From assembly GCA_046331465.1 (NCBI GenBank), contig JAXLQV010000003.1, positions 1-64,000 on the forward strand: DNA of 64,000 nucleotides, written 5' to 3'. This DNA is from UBA5066 sp046331465. GTDB lineage: Bacteria > Acidobacteriota > Thermoanaerobaculia > UBA5066. This document shows, in pieces, positions 26,420-35,816 of the stretch (within the stretch, counting starts at the first letter, position 1; each line of letters starts with the position of its first letter). Made by a program: the position numbers and the translations under genes. The notes beneath the pieces are model-generated. The model worked only from the letters and a program-made list of their open reading frames with translations. It was not told the DNA's origin and did no database searches.

Positions 26420-27973
26420 GTGGAGATGACGTACCGACCCTCGACCCTCGGCGAGCTCGTCGAATCCGGCTACCGCCACCGCTCCGTCCGCGACGAGATG
26501 CGCGAGAACCTCCTCGCGATCCTCGGGCGCGGGGAGAACCCCTTCCCCGGCATCCTCGGCTACGAGAGGACCGTCGTCCCGGCCCTCGTGAACGCCGTCC
26601 TCGCCCGGCACGACCTGATCCTCCTCGGCCTCCGGGGCCAGGCGAAGACCCGCATCCTCCGCGCCCTCGTGAACCTCCTCGACGCCGAGACCCCCGTCAT
26701 CGCCGGCTCGGAGCTGAACGAGTCCCCGTTCGCGCCGTTCACGAAGTACGCGCGGAACCTCTCCGCGACCGCCGGCCCCGACGTCCCCGTCGCCTGGCTC
26801 GGGCGCGAGGAGCGCTACCGCGAGAAGCTCGCGACGCCGGACGTCACGATCGCCGACCTGATCGGAGACGTCGACCCGGTGAAGGCCGCGACGCTGAAGA
26901 AGACGTTCGCCGACGAGGAGGTCATCCACTTCGGGATCGTCCCCCGGACGAACCGCGGCATCTTCGCGATCAACGAGCTGCCGGACCTCGCACCGCGCAT
27001 CCAGGTCGGCCTCCTGAACATCCTCGAGGAGCGCGACCTGCAGATCCGCGGCTTCCCGGTCCGGATCCCGCTCGACCTCGTGATGGTCTTCTCCGCGAAC
27101 CCCGAGGACTACACGAACCGCGGGAACATCATCACGCCCCTCAAGGACCGGATCGCCTCGCAGATCATGACCCACTACCCGCGCGACGTCGCGACCGCGA
27201 AGGCGATCACCGACCAGGAGTCGTGGAGCGAGCGGCCGCTCGACGGCGTCGACGTGCGCCTCCCCGACACGTTCAAGACGCTCGTCGAGGAGGTCGCGTT
27301 CGCGGCCCGCCGGAGCGACCTCGTCGACCAGGGCTCCGGCGTCTCGGCCCGGATGCCGATCGCCATGCGCGAGCTCCTTGTCTCGAACATGGAGCGCCGA
27401 GCCGTTCTCGCGGGCGAGAGGGTCGTCGCCCCGCGCCTCGTCGACCTCTTCGCGACGCTCCCCGCGATCACAGGGAAAGTCGAGATGGTCTTCGAGGGGG
27501 AGCAGCAGGGGGCCGAGATCGTCGCCCGAAGGCTGATCGGCGACGCGGTGAAGGGCCTCTTCGCCGCCACGTTCCCGGCCGTCGACGGCCCGCGCGCCCG
27601 CGGCGAGCGCGCCCGGCGGCGCGACGCCGCTCCCGACGACGAGGAGCCGGGCCCGTTCGGCCGGGAGCGGCCGCAGGCGCCGCTCGCCGGCCCCTACGAG
27701 AGGATCGTCGCCCACTTCACGAAGGAGCGGACGGCCGTCCTCTCCGACGAGACGCCGTTCGCCCGGCACCTCGCCGACCTCGACGCGATCGACGGCCTCG
27801 CCGAGCTCGTCGCCTCCCACGCGAAGCCGGCCGACGACTTCGAGCGCGCCTTCCTGATGGAGCTCGTCCTCGAGGGGCTCGTCCAGAGCCTCCGGATCGC
27901 GCGCGAGGACCTCGACTCGACGGTCACCTACGCGGAGATGGCGCGGCTCAACCTGATGCGGGGGCGGGGGTAG
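26420..27973 (+). CDS. MoxR-like / magnesium-chelatase-type AAA+ ATPase
   Basis: A 517-residue cytoplasmic ATPase with Walker A GLRGQAKT (70-77), a Walker B-like stretch GIFAINELPDLAP (Asn where Asp is usual), and sensor region VMVFSANPEDYTNRGNIITPLKDR. Such ATPases remodel or activate partners together with a VWA-domain protein, as BchI does with BchD or as MoxR does with its partners. A full VWA protein is encoded at 37708-38796 on the same strand, but almost 10 kb of unrelated genes lie between. The C-terminal ~120 residues include an Arg-rich linker and a helical cap. The start used is the GTG at 26420 (VEMTYRPSTLGEL); the ATG two codons later is an alternative. Confidence 0.88.
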   Translation: MEMTYRPSTLGELVESGYRHRSVRDEMRENLLAILGRGENPFPGILGYERTVVPALVNAVLARHDLILLGLRGQAKTRILRALVNLLDAETPVIAGSELNESPFAPFTKYARNLSATAGPDVPVAWLGREERYREKLATPDVTIADLIGDVDPVKAATLKKTFADEEVIHFGIVPRTNRGIFAINELPDLAPRIQVGLLNILEERDLQIRGFPVRIPLDLVMVFSANPEDYTNRGNIITPLKDRIASQIMTHYPRDVATAKAITDQESWSERPLDGVDVRLPDTFKTLVEEVAFAARRSDLVDQGSGVSARMPIAMRELLVSNMERRAVLAGERVVAPRLVDLFATLPAITGKVEMVFEGEQQGAEIVARRLIGDAVKGLFAATFPAVDGPRARGERARRRDAAPDDEEPGPFGRERPQAPLAGPYERIVAHFTKERTAVLSDETPFARHLADLDAIDGLAELVASHAKPADDFERAFLMELVLEGLVQSLRIAREDLDSTVTYAEMARLNLMRGRG

Positions 27974-27980
27974 CAGGGCC

Positions 27981-29825
27981 TCAGCTCTTCGGACCCCCGT
28001 CCCCGGTCAGCCGGAACGTCCTCGGCGGGTAGACGCGCCGACGGTCTTCCGTCTCGAAGACGACCTCGAGGACGTGGCGGCCCGGCGCGACGGACCTGGG
28101 CGGGAGGACGGCCTCGTACCCGGCCCGCGAAGCGTCTCCGACCCCCGGGATCGCCGCCGCGACGTCGGGACGCGCCGTCCGGACGAGGCTCGCGGGGACG
28201 ACGCTCCGCCCGTCGACGCGGAACTCGACGGGGACGACGACGACGCCCCCGCGCTCCTGGCACCAGCCCCGGACCCGCAGCGGCTCGCGGACGGCGGAGC
28301 CCTCGATCGGCTCGTCGACGGACGAGAGGAGGTCATCGGCCGTCGCCTTGAAGCGGCCTCGGGAGACTTCGGGCGCCTCCGGCTCCTGGATGGTGACCGA
28401 GAGGTAGCGCGCCCGGCTGACCTTCCCGAGCAGCCCGCTCTCGTAACGGAACGAACGGACCGAGCGGAACCCGGCGAGCGCGGAGTCGTGCGTCACCGCG
28501 AGAGAGCCGGGCGGCGCGCCGGCCTCCCGGCCCCGTTCCAGCTCACGCCACGGGACGGCCGGGCCGAGCTCGGCCCAGTGGACCCGCAGCGCGGGCTCGA
28601 GGAGGACCGGTCGCCCGGCGAGGGCGGGATCGGTCCGGAGCGCGTTCATCGCCGCCACGGGCGGGCTGGGGCGGCGAGCGACCTCCACGATCGCCGGCAC
28701 GGCCGGCAGGGCGACGACGAGCAGGACCCCGGCGGCCAGCGCCGCGGCGAGCCGGCGACGGCGAACGCGCAGCCACGTCAGGCCCAGGGACGCCGCGAGC
28801 GGAGCGGCCGCGAAGAGCGGGAGCCCGTACCTCGGCGCCGTCGCGGGATTGAGCGTCACGACGGAGAGCGCGAGGAGCGGACCGAACGCGAGGGAGAGCC
28901 GCTGCGCGGCCCGAGGCGCGAGGACCGCGCCGGCGACGGCCGCGATCCAGGCGAGCGCGGCCGGGAGGGTCCCGCCGAACGGGTCGACGAGCCACCTCTC
29001 CCAGAACGCCGCCGTGATGAGCGCCGCGGGGGAGGGCGCTTCGGAGCGCTGGACGTAGGCGGCCACCGCGTGCGCCGCGGCGAGGTAGCTCCGGACTCCA
29101 CCGGAGGCCGCGACGACCGGCACGTACGGCAAGACTCCGGCCGCGACGCCCGCTCCGGCGGCCAGGGCCGCCCAGCGGCGGCCGAAGGGCCTCCCGAGCA
29201 CGTCCCGCGCGGCGAAGAGCGAGATTGGAAGGAGCGCGAGCGCGACGTGCGGGCGCACGGCGAAGGCGGCGCCGACGGCGAGCGCCGCCGCGACGAGGCT
29301 CTTCCCCTCCGCGACCCGCGAGGCACGCAGGACGAGAAGCGCCGCGAGGAAGAACGCCGCCGCTCCCGGCGCATCGGAGAGGGGACGGACGGAATGGAGC
29401 CAGACCGCGGGGACGCACGCCCAGACGATCCCCGCCCAGAGCGACTCCTCCTGTCCCGCTCCAAGCTCCCGCGCCAGGAGGACGACGAGGACGGCGGCCG
29501 CCACCCCCGCGACCGCCGCGATTCCCAGCGTCGCGCCGAACGGGGTCGCCCCGAGCAGGACGAGGAGGCGCGCCGGCAGCACGAAGAGCGGGAAGCCTGG
29601 GGCGTGCGGGTGGTTGACGCGGACGTCGATGCCGTTCCGGGCCGCGGCACCGAACAGGATCTCGTCCCACTCCCACGTGTCCGGAGCGAGCGTCAGCGCC
29701 CGGAGCGCGACGACGACGGCGAGCGCCGCGAGGCCGAGCGCCCCCGTCGCTCCCGGAGGAAGGAACGACCCGGCCCGGATGCTCCCTGCGGTCGGTGCTG
29801 CCGGAACGGCTCCGGGCTCGCTCAC
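27981..29825 (-). CDS. GT-C-like polytopic membrane protein with C-terminal beta domain
   Basis: A 614-residue inner-membrane protein. Eight or more hydrophobic helices occupy roughly 25-385. An acidic pair near the end of the first helix (DTWEWDEILFGAA) resembles the catalytic loop of GT-C transferases that use polyprenyl-phosphate sugars (PMT/ArnT type). A soluble segment (about 385-500) follows, and then a ~105-residue beta-rich domain with VRGWCQE and RPDVAAAIPGVGDASRAGY. The same final domain ends two neighbouring proteins. It probably acts in surface glycan or protein glycosylation; donor and acceptor are unknown. The gene ends 8 bases from the convergent AAA+ gene. A GTG start at 29825 is assumed. 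Confidence 0.72.
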   Translation of the reverse strand: MSEPGAVPAAPTAGSIRAGSFLPPGATGALGLAALAVVVALRALTLAPDTWEWDEILFGAAARNGIDVRVNHPHAPGFPLFVLPARLLVLLGATPFGATLGIAAVAGVAAAVLVVLLARELGAGQEESLWAGIVWACVPAVWLHSVRPLSDAPGAAAFFLAALLVLRASRVAEGKSLVAAALAVGAAFAVRPHVALALLPISLFAARDVLGRPFGRRWAALAAGAGVAAGVLPYVPVVAASGGVRSYLAAAHAVAAYVQRSEAPSPAALITAAFWERWLVDPFGGTLPAALAWIAAVAGAVLAPRAAQRLSLAFGPLLALSVVTLNPATAPRYGLPLFAAAPLAASLGLTWLRVRRRRLAAALAAGVLLVVALPAVPAIVEVARRPSPPVAAMNALRTDPALAGRPVLLEPALRVHWAELGPAVPWRELERGREAGAPPGSLAVTHDSALAGFRSVRSFRYESGLLGKVSRARYLSVTIQEPEAPEVSRGRFKATADDLLSSVDEPIEGSAVREPLRVRGWCQERGGVVVVPVEFRVDGRSVVPASLVRTARPDVAAAIPGVGDASRAGYEAVLPPRSVAPGRHVLEVVFETEDRRRVYPPRTFRLTGDGGPKS

Positions 29826-29843
29826 GGCCCGTCTCCCCTCCGC

Positions 29844-31271
29844 TCAGTCCCGGCCCGCCGGCACGGGTCGCACGACCTTCGCCGCGAGGAGCCCGAGCAG
29901 GAGAAACGTCCCGAACGAGCCCTGGACGAGGAAGCGATCGAACGTCGTGTCGGCGAGGTAGACCGGGTCCCAGTGGACGAGGTATGCGACGAACCCGAGG
30001 CCGATCGGCGCCAGGAGGAACCCGATGGCGGCGAAGGAAGCCCGCGACCGCAGGACCCGCGGCCGGACGAGCGCCAGGAGGCCCAGGAGCGGGAAGAGGA
30101 GCCCCCACGTCCGGATCGTCCCGAGCTTCGCGGCGAGGTGCGGCAGGACCGTGGCCGCCTTGCCTGCGAGGACTGACGGCGTGAAATCGCCATGCCGGAC
30201 GATCGACGCATAGTCCTCGTCGTAGCGGTTCGGGATGACGGAGCGGTACGCGCCGAGGAGGAGGGCCGCGCACGCGACGAAGCCGATCAGCGGGACGGCG
30301 CCGCGGACGAGCCGCCGGATTCTCGGCCGTCGCGTTCCGGGGCGGCGCCGCAGGTCGAGCAGGGCGACGACGAGCGTCACGAGAAGGAGCGCCGCGACGA
30401 GCGGCAGCCCCTCGTTCTTCGTCAGGACGGCCCCGGCGAGGAGGAGTCCCGCGACCGCGCCGGTGCGGATACCGGCCCCGCCGCAGAGGAGGACCGCGAG
30501 GCTGGCGCCCAGCATCGCTCCCAGCGGCAGGTCGGAGTAGGCCCCGGCCGCCCCGCCGTGGTTCTCGAACGCGAGGAAGGGGGTCATCGCGGCGAGGGAG
30601 GTCGCGACTGCCGCGGCCGGCGCGCTCCGCGCGAGGACCCGGACGGAGCGGTAGAGGACGGCGAGGAGCGCGAGGAAGAAGAGCGGGTGGACGCCGCGCC
30701 CCGCACGCTCGTCCTGCGGCGCATCGACGAGCTCGAGGCCCGTATCCTGAACGAGCGCAACGAGCGGCGGATACTGCGGGTGAGAGGTCCAGACCCACGG
30801 GTCCGTGAACGACGCCGGCGTCGCCGTCCGTTCCATCCGGATGAGGCGCGCCTGCGGGCTCCAGGTCATCCGGCCGTCCCAGTCGAGGACGGGCGTCGTC
30901 AGGGCGCCGACGAGGAGGACGGCCCCCGAGATACCGGCGATCACCCCGGCGCCGGTTCCGGCCGCCGTCGCCCGACGCGCCGGGCCGGGTGAGAGCGAAC
31001 GACGGTGGGCGAGGGCGGCGACGAGCAGGGGGAGAAGGACGATCGGCAGGAAAGTCGTCCGGCCGAGGGAAAGACCTCCCGCGCGCGAGGCGGCGAGCGC
31101 GGCCGTCCCGCACCACGCCGCACCGAGAAGCCACGCCGCGCCGAGACGGGAGACGAACGAGCGACGAAGGGTCCAGGGAAGGAGGCCCGAGATCGGCCAC
31201 CCCGCGATCAACGGAACGGCGGCAGATGCGAGCCCCGCGATGAGTGGGGCGTCTCCCGCCAGGAAGGGCAT
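29844..31271 (-). CDS. GT-C-like polytopic membrane protein
   Basis: A 475-residue membrane protein of about ten or more helices with only short soluble parts. A periplasmic loop near residue 130 has DWDGRMTWSPQARL and HPQYPPLV, similar in position to the acidic loop of GT-C glycosyltransferases. It lacks the C-terminal beta domain of its neighbours. The ATG at 31271-31269 shares one base with the stop of the upstream gene (TGATG), which indicates translational coupling. The two genes together resemble the 614-residue protein encoded next to them, split in two. The sugar specificity is unknown. Confidence 0.72.
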   Translation of the reverse strand: MPFLAGDAPLIAGLASAAVPLIAGWPISGLLPWTLRRSFVSRLGAAWLLGAAWCGTAALAASRAGGLSLGRTTFLPIVLLPLLVAALAHRRSLSPGPARRATAAGTGAGVIAGISGAVLLVGALTTPVLDWDGRMTWSPQARLIRMERTATPASFTDPWVWTSHPQYPPLVALVQDTGLELVDAPQDERAGRGVHPLFFLALLAVLYRSVRVLARSAPAAAVATSLAAMTPFLAFENHGGAAGAYSDLPLGAMLGASLAVLLCGGAGIRTGAVAGLLLAGAVLTKNEGLPLVAALLLVTLVVALLDLRRRPGTRRPRIRRLVRGAVPLIGFVACAALLLGAYRSVIPNRYDEDYASIVRHGDFTPSVLAGKAATVLPHLAAKLGTIRTWGLLFPLLGLLALVRPRVLRSRASFAAIGFLLAPIGLGFVAYLVHWDPVYLADTTFDRFLVQGSFGTFLLLGLLAAKVVRPVPAGRD

Positions 31272-32101
31272 CAGCGCGACCTCCGCGCGAACTGCTCTGG
31301 GTAGATCCGCCACCGCCCGTCCACGGTCCTGAAGATGGCCTCGACCGAAACACGATCCCCCGTAGCCACGCCCCTCGGGAGCGTGAACCTGTAGCCGGCC
31401 CGGGGACAGGGACCGACCCTGGGGAGGGCCGCCTCCACGTCGGGGCGCGGCTCCCGGGTCACCTCGGAGAGGGGCGCGGGCCTCCCGTTCACGAGCACCG
31501 CGGCGACGTCGCACCGTACCGCGTCGTCCCCCTGGCACCACCCTCGGACCCGCACGCGTCCATCCGGGTCGAAGTGCACCTCGTCCACGCTGCCGAGAAG
31601 CGAGTCGTCGCGGGTGCCGAGCGCGCTCGGGTCGAACCGCTCGACGAGACCGGTCCACTCCAGGACGGAAGGGGCGGTCTCGTCGTCCTCGACGAAGACG
31701 GTCACGCGAGGGCGGACCGCCGGCTCGCCCTTCAGCTCGACGTACCGCTGGAGGAGAATCGGCTTCCTCGGCAGCACGGCGTGCCGGAGCGCGATCGCGG
31801 TCAGCGACCCCCTGCCGTAGGGGTCCACCTCGAGGATGTAGGAGCCCTCGGGCGGCACGGACGCCCGGACCTTCTCGACCGCCTCCAGGAACCCTGGTCC
31901 CCTCTCCTTCGCGATCCTCTCCACGAACGGCTCCTTCCGCGCGCTGCGGAGCTGCTTTCGCGCTTCTCCGATGGCCGTCAGCCAACCAGGCACGACGACG
32001 AGGACGGCTGCGAGAATTGCGACCCGCGCGAGGAGAGTCCCGAGTCGATTTCGGGATCTGTTCGGGGAGGTATCGAGCCTGCCGCTGGTCGAGGACGTCA
32101 T
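31271..32101 (-). CDS. Single-helix membrane protein with the shared C-terminal beta domain
   Basis: A 276-residue protein with a single N-terminal membrane helix (about 22-45, LARVAILAAVLVVVPGWL). A soluble domain follows that includes GSYILEVDPYGRGSLTAIALRHAVLP. The C-terminal beta domain starts near residue 175, with VRVRGWCQGDD and RPDVEAALPRVGPCPRAGY. No enzymatic motif is seen. It overlaps the following membrane-protein gene by one base. The soluble plus beta-domain layout matches the C-terminal half of the 614-residue neighbour, so this gene and the next may form a two-part version of that protein. Divergent from the 693-residue membrane protein, with 91 bases between. Confidence 0.65.
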   Translation of the reverse strand: MTSSTSGRLDTSPNRSRNRLGTLLARVAILAAVLVVVPGWLTAIGEARKQLRSARKEPFVERIAKERGPGFLEAVEKVRASVPPEGSYILEVDPYGRGSLTAIALRHAVLPRKPILLQRYVELKGEPAVRPRVTVFVEDDETAPSVLEWTGLVERFDPSALGTRDDSLLGSVDEVHFDPDGRVRVRGWCQGDDAVRCDVAAVLVNGRPAPLSEVTREPRPDVEAALPRVGPCPRAGYRFTLPRGVATGDRVSVEAIFRTVDGRWRIYPEQFARRSR

Positions 32102-32192
32102 GGCCGTCGTGGATTCTCGCAGCAGTCGGTCTGGAGAGCCCGCATCGGGTCGATCGTCCCTCGCGCTGGCGAGAACAGGCGAGAATCGAACG

Positions 32193-34274
32193 ATGCGCCC
32201 TCTCCGCAGGCTCCTCGCCGACGCGGCCCTCGCCCTCGCCGCGACCCTTGCCTGGACGTGGCCGCTCGCGCCTCGGCTCGGCGAGGTCCTCCGCGACCGC
32301 TACGACGGCCGCACGCAGGCGTGGGTCGTCTCGTGGGTCGCGCACGCGCTCCGGACCTCGCCCCTCGACGTCTTCCAGGCGAACGCCTTCGCCCCCGCGC
32401 GCGACGTCCTCGCGTTCTCCGAGCCGCTCGTCGGCTACGGGGCGGTCGCGGTCCCCTTCTCGCTCCTCGGCCTCGGTCCCGTCGCGCTCCTGAACCTCAT
32501 CTGCATCCTCGCGATCGCGTTCGGCGCGTTCTCCCTCGCGCGCCTCGCGACGGAGCTCGGCGCCCCGCGCGACGCGGCCGCGCTCGGGTCGGCCGCCGCG
32601 ACGTTCAGCGCGATCTCGACCGTCCAGCTCGGCTTCGTCTCGTTCACGGCGTGGGGCGGGATCGCCTGGTGCGTCCTCTTCGCCCTCCGCCTCCTCCGCG
32701 GCGAGGGGAAGGCGCGCGACGCCGTCCTCCTCGCGCTCACGACGGGCCTCCTCGGCTGGTTCTCGCTCCACCTCCTCGCGTTCGCCCTCGCGGCGCTCCT
32801 CGGCCTCGGCCTCTTCCACCTCGCCCGCGACGCGCGCGGCACGCTCCGCCGCCTGCCGCCGCTCGTCCTCGCCCTCGCCGCCGCGGGGCTCCTCCTCGCG
32901 CCGCTCGCCCTCACGATGCTCCGCGTGAAGGCGCGCGAGGGGTTCGTCACCTCGGCCGACGACGCGGCTTCCTACTCCGCGCTCCCCGCGAGCTGGATCG
33001 CGACGACCTCGTGGAACCCCGGGCAGAGGTTCCTCCCCTACCGGAGCGACTCGGAGAAGGCGCTCTACCCCGGGACGGCGGCGCTCGCGCTCGCGCTCGC
33101 CGCTCTCGTCCTCCGGAAGCGCCCGCCGTCGGGCACCCTCCTCGCCTCGACCGGCGGCGTCCTCGCCGTCGTCGGCCTCCTCGGCTCGCTCGGGCCGCAC
33201 GGCCCGCTCATGCCCGTCCTCTCGCGCGTCGTCCCGCCGCTCTGGGGCGGCATCCGCGCCGCGGCCCGCTTCGGCTTCGTCACGCAGATCGGCGTCGGCC
33301 TCCTCGCGGCGCTCGGGGCCGCGCGGCTCCTCGGGCTCGTGAAAGGCCGCGGCGCGCGCGCGCTCCTTTCCGCCGGGCTCCTCGCCGGGATCGCGGTCGA
33401 CGTCCGGCAGACGTACCCGTTCGACTACCACCCCGCGCCGACGCCGCCGGTCGAGACGTTCCTCGCCGCCGCGCGGACGGGCGGCCCGATCCTCCACGTC
33501 CCGGTCACGTTCAGTGCCTCCGAATCGGAGGTCGTCCTCGATTCCGCCTCCCACTGGAAGCCGATCGTGAACGGCACGCTGAGCCACATCCCCGCGCGCT
33601 TCTTCGGGCTCGCCGACGCCTTCGGCGCCACGCCCGTCCCCGCCGACCTCGGCGCGAGGCTCGCCGCGTGGCCCGTCGGCGTCCTCGTCGTCCACGACCA
33701 CCGCCTCCCGCTCGAGCGGCGGGGCGCGCTCGCCGCGTGGCTCCACGCCGAGGTCCGCGCGGGCCGCCTCTCCGCGCCGCTCGTCTTCCCGCACGGCGCC
33801 GGGGCCGACTGGCTCTTCGGCGTCACGGCCGTCCGGGGCGACGCGCCGTGGGGCGTCCCCGGCGGAGGCGACCCGGCGGCGAACGCCGCGGTCCTCGCGC
33901 AGGCGTCCGGCCTCGGCGCCGTCACCTTCCCGGAGGACTCCCTCGACCTCCTTTGCGCGATCGACGAGCCAGCCGAGGGGTCCGTCGTCGGGGGCGAGCT
34001 CCGAGCCCGCGGCTGGGCGCAGGACGAGTCCGGGCCGGCGGAGATCGTCGACGTGTCCGTCGACGGCGACCGGCGGCCCCCGGCCGGCCTCGTGCGGACA
34101 CCGCGCCCCGACGCCGCCGCGGCGTTCCCGAAGCTCGGCGACACCTCTTCCGCGGGGTGGGAGATGAAGGTCCCGCGCCTCCCTTCCGACATCGGCGCGG
34201 CGACTCTCTCCGTCCGCTTCCGCGCGAAGAGCGGGCGGGTGAGGACGCTCACCCGGCCGATCGTCTTCCGCTGA
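32193..34274 (+). CDS. Large polytopic membrane protein with the shared C-terminal beta domain
   Basis: A 693-residue protein. About eleven hydrophobic helices in the first ~420 residues are followed by a soluble segment (ILHVPVTFSASESEVVLDSASHWKP starts it; part of a periplasmic domain) and the C-terminal beta domain (VRGW-like RARGWAQDE, then RPDAAAAFPKLGDTSSAGW). An N-terminal loop after the first helix (RYDGRTQAWVVSWVAHAL) resembles the acidic loop of GT-C-like membrane enzymes. The ATG at 32193 begins directly before the first helix and is preferred to an upstream start in low-complexity sequence. The TGA stop lies within the 5-bp target duplication of the IS element, so the coding frame was not harmed. 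Confidence 0.72.
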   Translation: MRPLRRLLADAALALAATLAWTWPLAPRLGEVLRDRYDGRTQAWVVSWVAHALRTSPLDVFQANAFAPARDVLAFSEPLVGYGAVAVPFSLLGLGPVALLNLICILAIAFGAFSLARLATELGAPRDAAALGSAAATFSAISTVQLGFVSFTAWGGIAWCVLFALRLLRGEGKARDAVLLALTTGLLGWFSLHLLAFALAALLGLGLFHLARDARGTLRRLPPLVLALAAAGLLLAPLALTMLRVKAREGFVTSADDAASYSALPASWIATTSWNPGQRFLPYRSDSEKALYPGTAALALALAALVLRKRPPSGTLLASTGGVLAVVGLLGSLGPHGPLMPVLSRVVPPLWGGIRAAARFGFVTQIGVGLLAALGAARLLGLVKGRGARALLSAGLLAGIAVDVRQTYPFDYHPAPTPPVETFLAAARTGGPILHVPVTFSASESEVVLDSASHWKPIVNGTLSHIPARFFGLADAFGATPVPADLGARLAAWPVGVLVVHDHRLPLERRGALAAWLHAEVRAGRLSAPLVFPHGAGADWLFGVTAVRGDAPWGVPGGGDPAANAAVLAQASGLGAVTFPEDSLDLLCAIDEPAEGSVVGGELRARGWAQDESGPAEIVDVSVDGDRRPPAGLVRTPRPDAAAAFPKLGDTSSAGWEMKVPRLPSDIGAATLSVRFRAKSGRVRTLTRPIVFR

Positions 34275-34275
34275 G

Positions 34276-35816
34276 CCGAGAAACCTCAGTTCAAGCGGGA
34301 GCGAGAGGGCAGTAGCGAAGGAAGCCGGCCGGGATTGAAGGGTGGTTTCGCCAGGGTGGTGGAAGGTCAAGGTTGAGGTGCGCCACAGTTGGCGGGATCG
34401 CCGCAAGGCGCAGCAGGAGCTGTTTGAGGTGGTATCGGGTTTTCTGGGTGAGGAGGCCGAGGAAGAGCCGGGAGCGCCGGGCGGAGGCGCGCAGGAGGCC
34501 ACCGAGGACGAAGAGGGAGTGGCGGAGGGTTCCGAGGGTCGGGGAGGGATCCTGGAGGACCTCGTCCTTGAAGGCCATCAGGAGATTGAAGAGCAGGCAG
34601 TTGAGCTGCAGGACGGCCTCGGTGCCCTGGAACGAGCGCAGACAGAAGCCGTCGGCAGCGAAGTCGAGCTTGAGCTCCTTGATGCGGTTCTCGCAGTCGG
34701 CGCGGCCGTTGTAGAAGCGCCAGATTTCTTCGGGGGCCGCCACCGAGAGGTTGGTAACGACGGCGTGAAAGGTGTAGCCGGGTAGGTCGAAGAGGCGCCG
34801 GCCGGCAGCGTCGGGACGTTCGCGCAGGAGCTCACGGACGACGACGAGACGGCGAGGGGCCGTCCAGCGGAAGGGCTGCCAGGGCAGCTCGCAGACCTCC
34901 ACGCCCCGTCCGAAGGAGCGCCAGCTCTGCACGCCCGCGATCGCCCTGCGGATGGGCGGCTGCATCCGCACGGCCACGGCGTACTTCAGGCCGCGGGCCT
35001 CCAGGTGCGCGAGGAAGTCGGAGATGAAGAAGCCCGAGTCGGCGCGCACCGTCTGCACCTTCGTGTGAGCGGCAAGACGATGGAGAGCCTCGTCGAGAAA
35101 ACCCTCGGCCCCGCGCGCCGTGCCCGTGTTTCCGCTTCGCAGCCAGGCATGGAGGACCCTCTTGCTGCCCGCCAGCATCGCCAGGATCGGGTGATGCGAA
35201 GGGCGCCCGTGCTTGCGGGGGTTGTGCCCCTTCAGGCTTCCCTCCTGTTGCCCGTAGCGCTCGAAGATCGTCGAGTCCAGATCCAGCACGGCTACCGGGT
35301 CCGCCGGGATCAGCCGCTCCCACAGGGCCTGCCCCACGGCCTCCACCAGATGCTGGACGTGGCGCTTCGTGAAGCCCCCGAAGTAGCGCGTGATCGTCAT
35401 CGCCGACGCCGTGCGCGACAGATCGAACATCTTCGGAAGGACCGGATCGGATCGAAACCGTTCCACGTGCGAGAAGCGCCGTCCGCCCATCAGGATCGTC
35501 ACCAAGAGCGCCATCGCCATGTCCACGACCGGCACCTGATTCGGTGACGTCCGCCCGTCCGGCAGCGCTTTCGCCAGAACTTGCCTGACCCCGAGTACCT
35601 CGAAGAACCGGGCCACCAACGAAAGCCCGCCCCAGCCGGTGATCGGCTGGTCCGTGAAGGCGATCTCGATACCGTTCGGCCCGCTGTAGACGCTATCCTC
35701 GGCGTGCATCGTTCTGTTTCTCCCTCGGCGCCACCTTCTTGCTCGCAACTCGATGGTACGCAGAGGCTTCAGAACGATGCTTCTGTTTTCAGCGCCCCCC
35801 TACTGAGGTTTCTCGG
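34276..35816 (-). mobile_element. Complete IS1380-family insertion sequence
   Basis: A 1541-bp element with perfect 15-bp terminal inverted repeats (CCGAGAAACCTCAGT at 34276-34290; its complement at 35802-35816), a single intact transposase and intact 5-bp target duplication. Perfect ends and an open transposase suggest recent insertion and possible activity. It lies between a membrane-protein gene and the methyltransferase gene. No second copy of the ends occurs elsewhere in the window. Confidence 0.94.
34291..35709 (-). CDS. IS1380-family DDE transposase
   Basis: A 472-residue transposase catalysing cut-and-paste or replicative movement of the element. Catalytic region cues are VLDLDSTIFERYG (first Asp), VRADSGFF (second Asp) and a NRIKELKLDFAADG region carrying the final Glu, typical of IS1380/ISPsy-like enzymes. 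Length matches the family. The stop codon abuts the left inverted repeat. The ATG at 35709 (MHAEDSVYSG) is preferred to an upstream frame through the inverted-repeat side. The protein is unbroken. Confidence 0.95.
   Translation of the reverse strand: MHAEDSVYSGPNGIEIAFTDQPITGWGGLSLVARFFEVLGVRQVLAKALPDGRTSPNQVPVVDMAMALLVTILMGGRRFSHVERFRSDPVLPKMFDLSRTASAMTITRYFGGFTKRHVQHLVEAVGQALWERLIPADPVAVLDLDSTIFERYGQQEGSLKGHNPRKHGRPSHHPILAMLAGSKRVLHAWLRSGNTGTARGAEGFLDEALHRLAAHTKVQTVRADSGFFISDFLAHLEARGLKYAVAVRMQPPIRRAIAGVQSWRSFGRGVEVCELPWQPFRWTAPRRLVVVRELLRERPDAAGRRLFDLPGYTFHAVVTNLSVAAPEEIWRFYNGRADCENRIKELKLDFAADGFCLRSFQGTEAVLQLNCLLFNLLMAFKDEVLQDPSPTLGTLRHSLFVLGGLLRASARRSRLFLGLLTQKTRYHLKQLLLRLAAIPPTVAHLNLDLPPPWRNHPSIPAGFLRYCPLAPA

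Noticed and set aside
28074..30176. A 700-codon plus-strand frame opposite the membrane-protein genes
   Set aside because: Charged low-complexity translation, while the minus strand encodes well-formed membrane helices.
27981..34274. Idea that the membrane-protein block is foreign by composition
   Set aside because: Its GC and codon style look the same as in surrounding genes, so only the gene order, not composition, suggests insertion.
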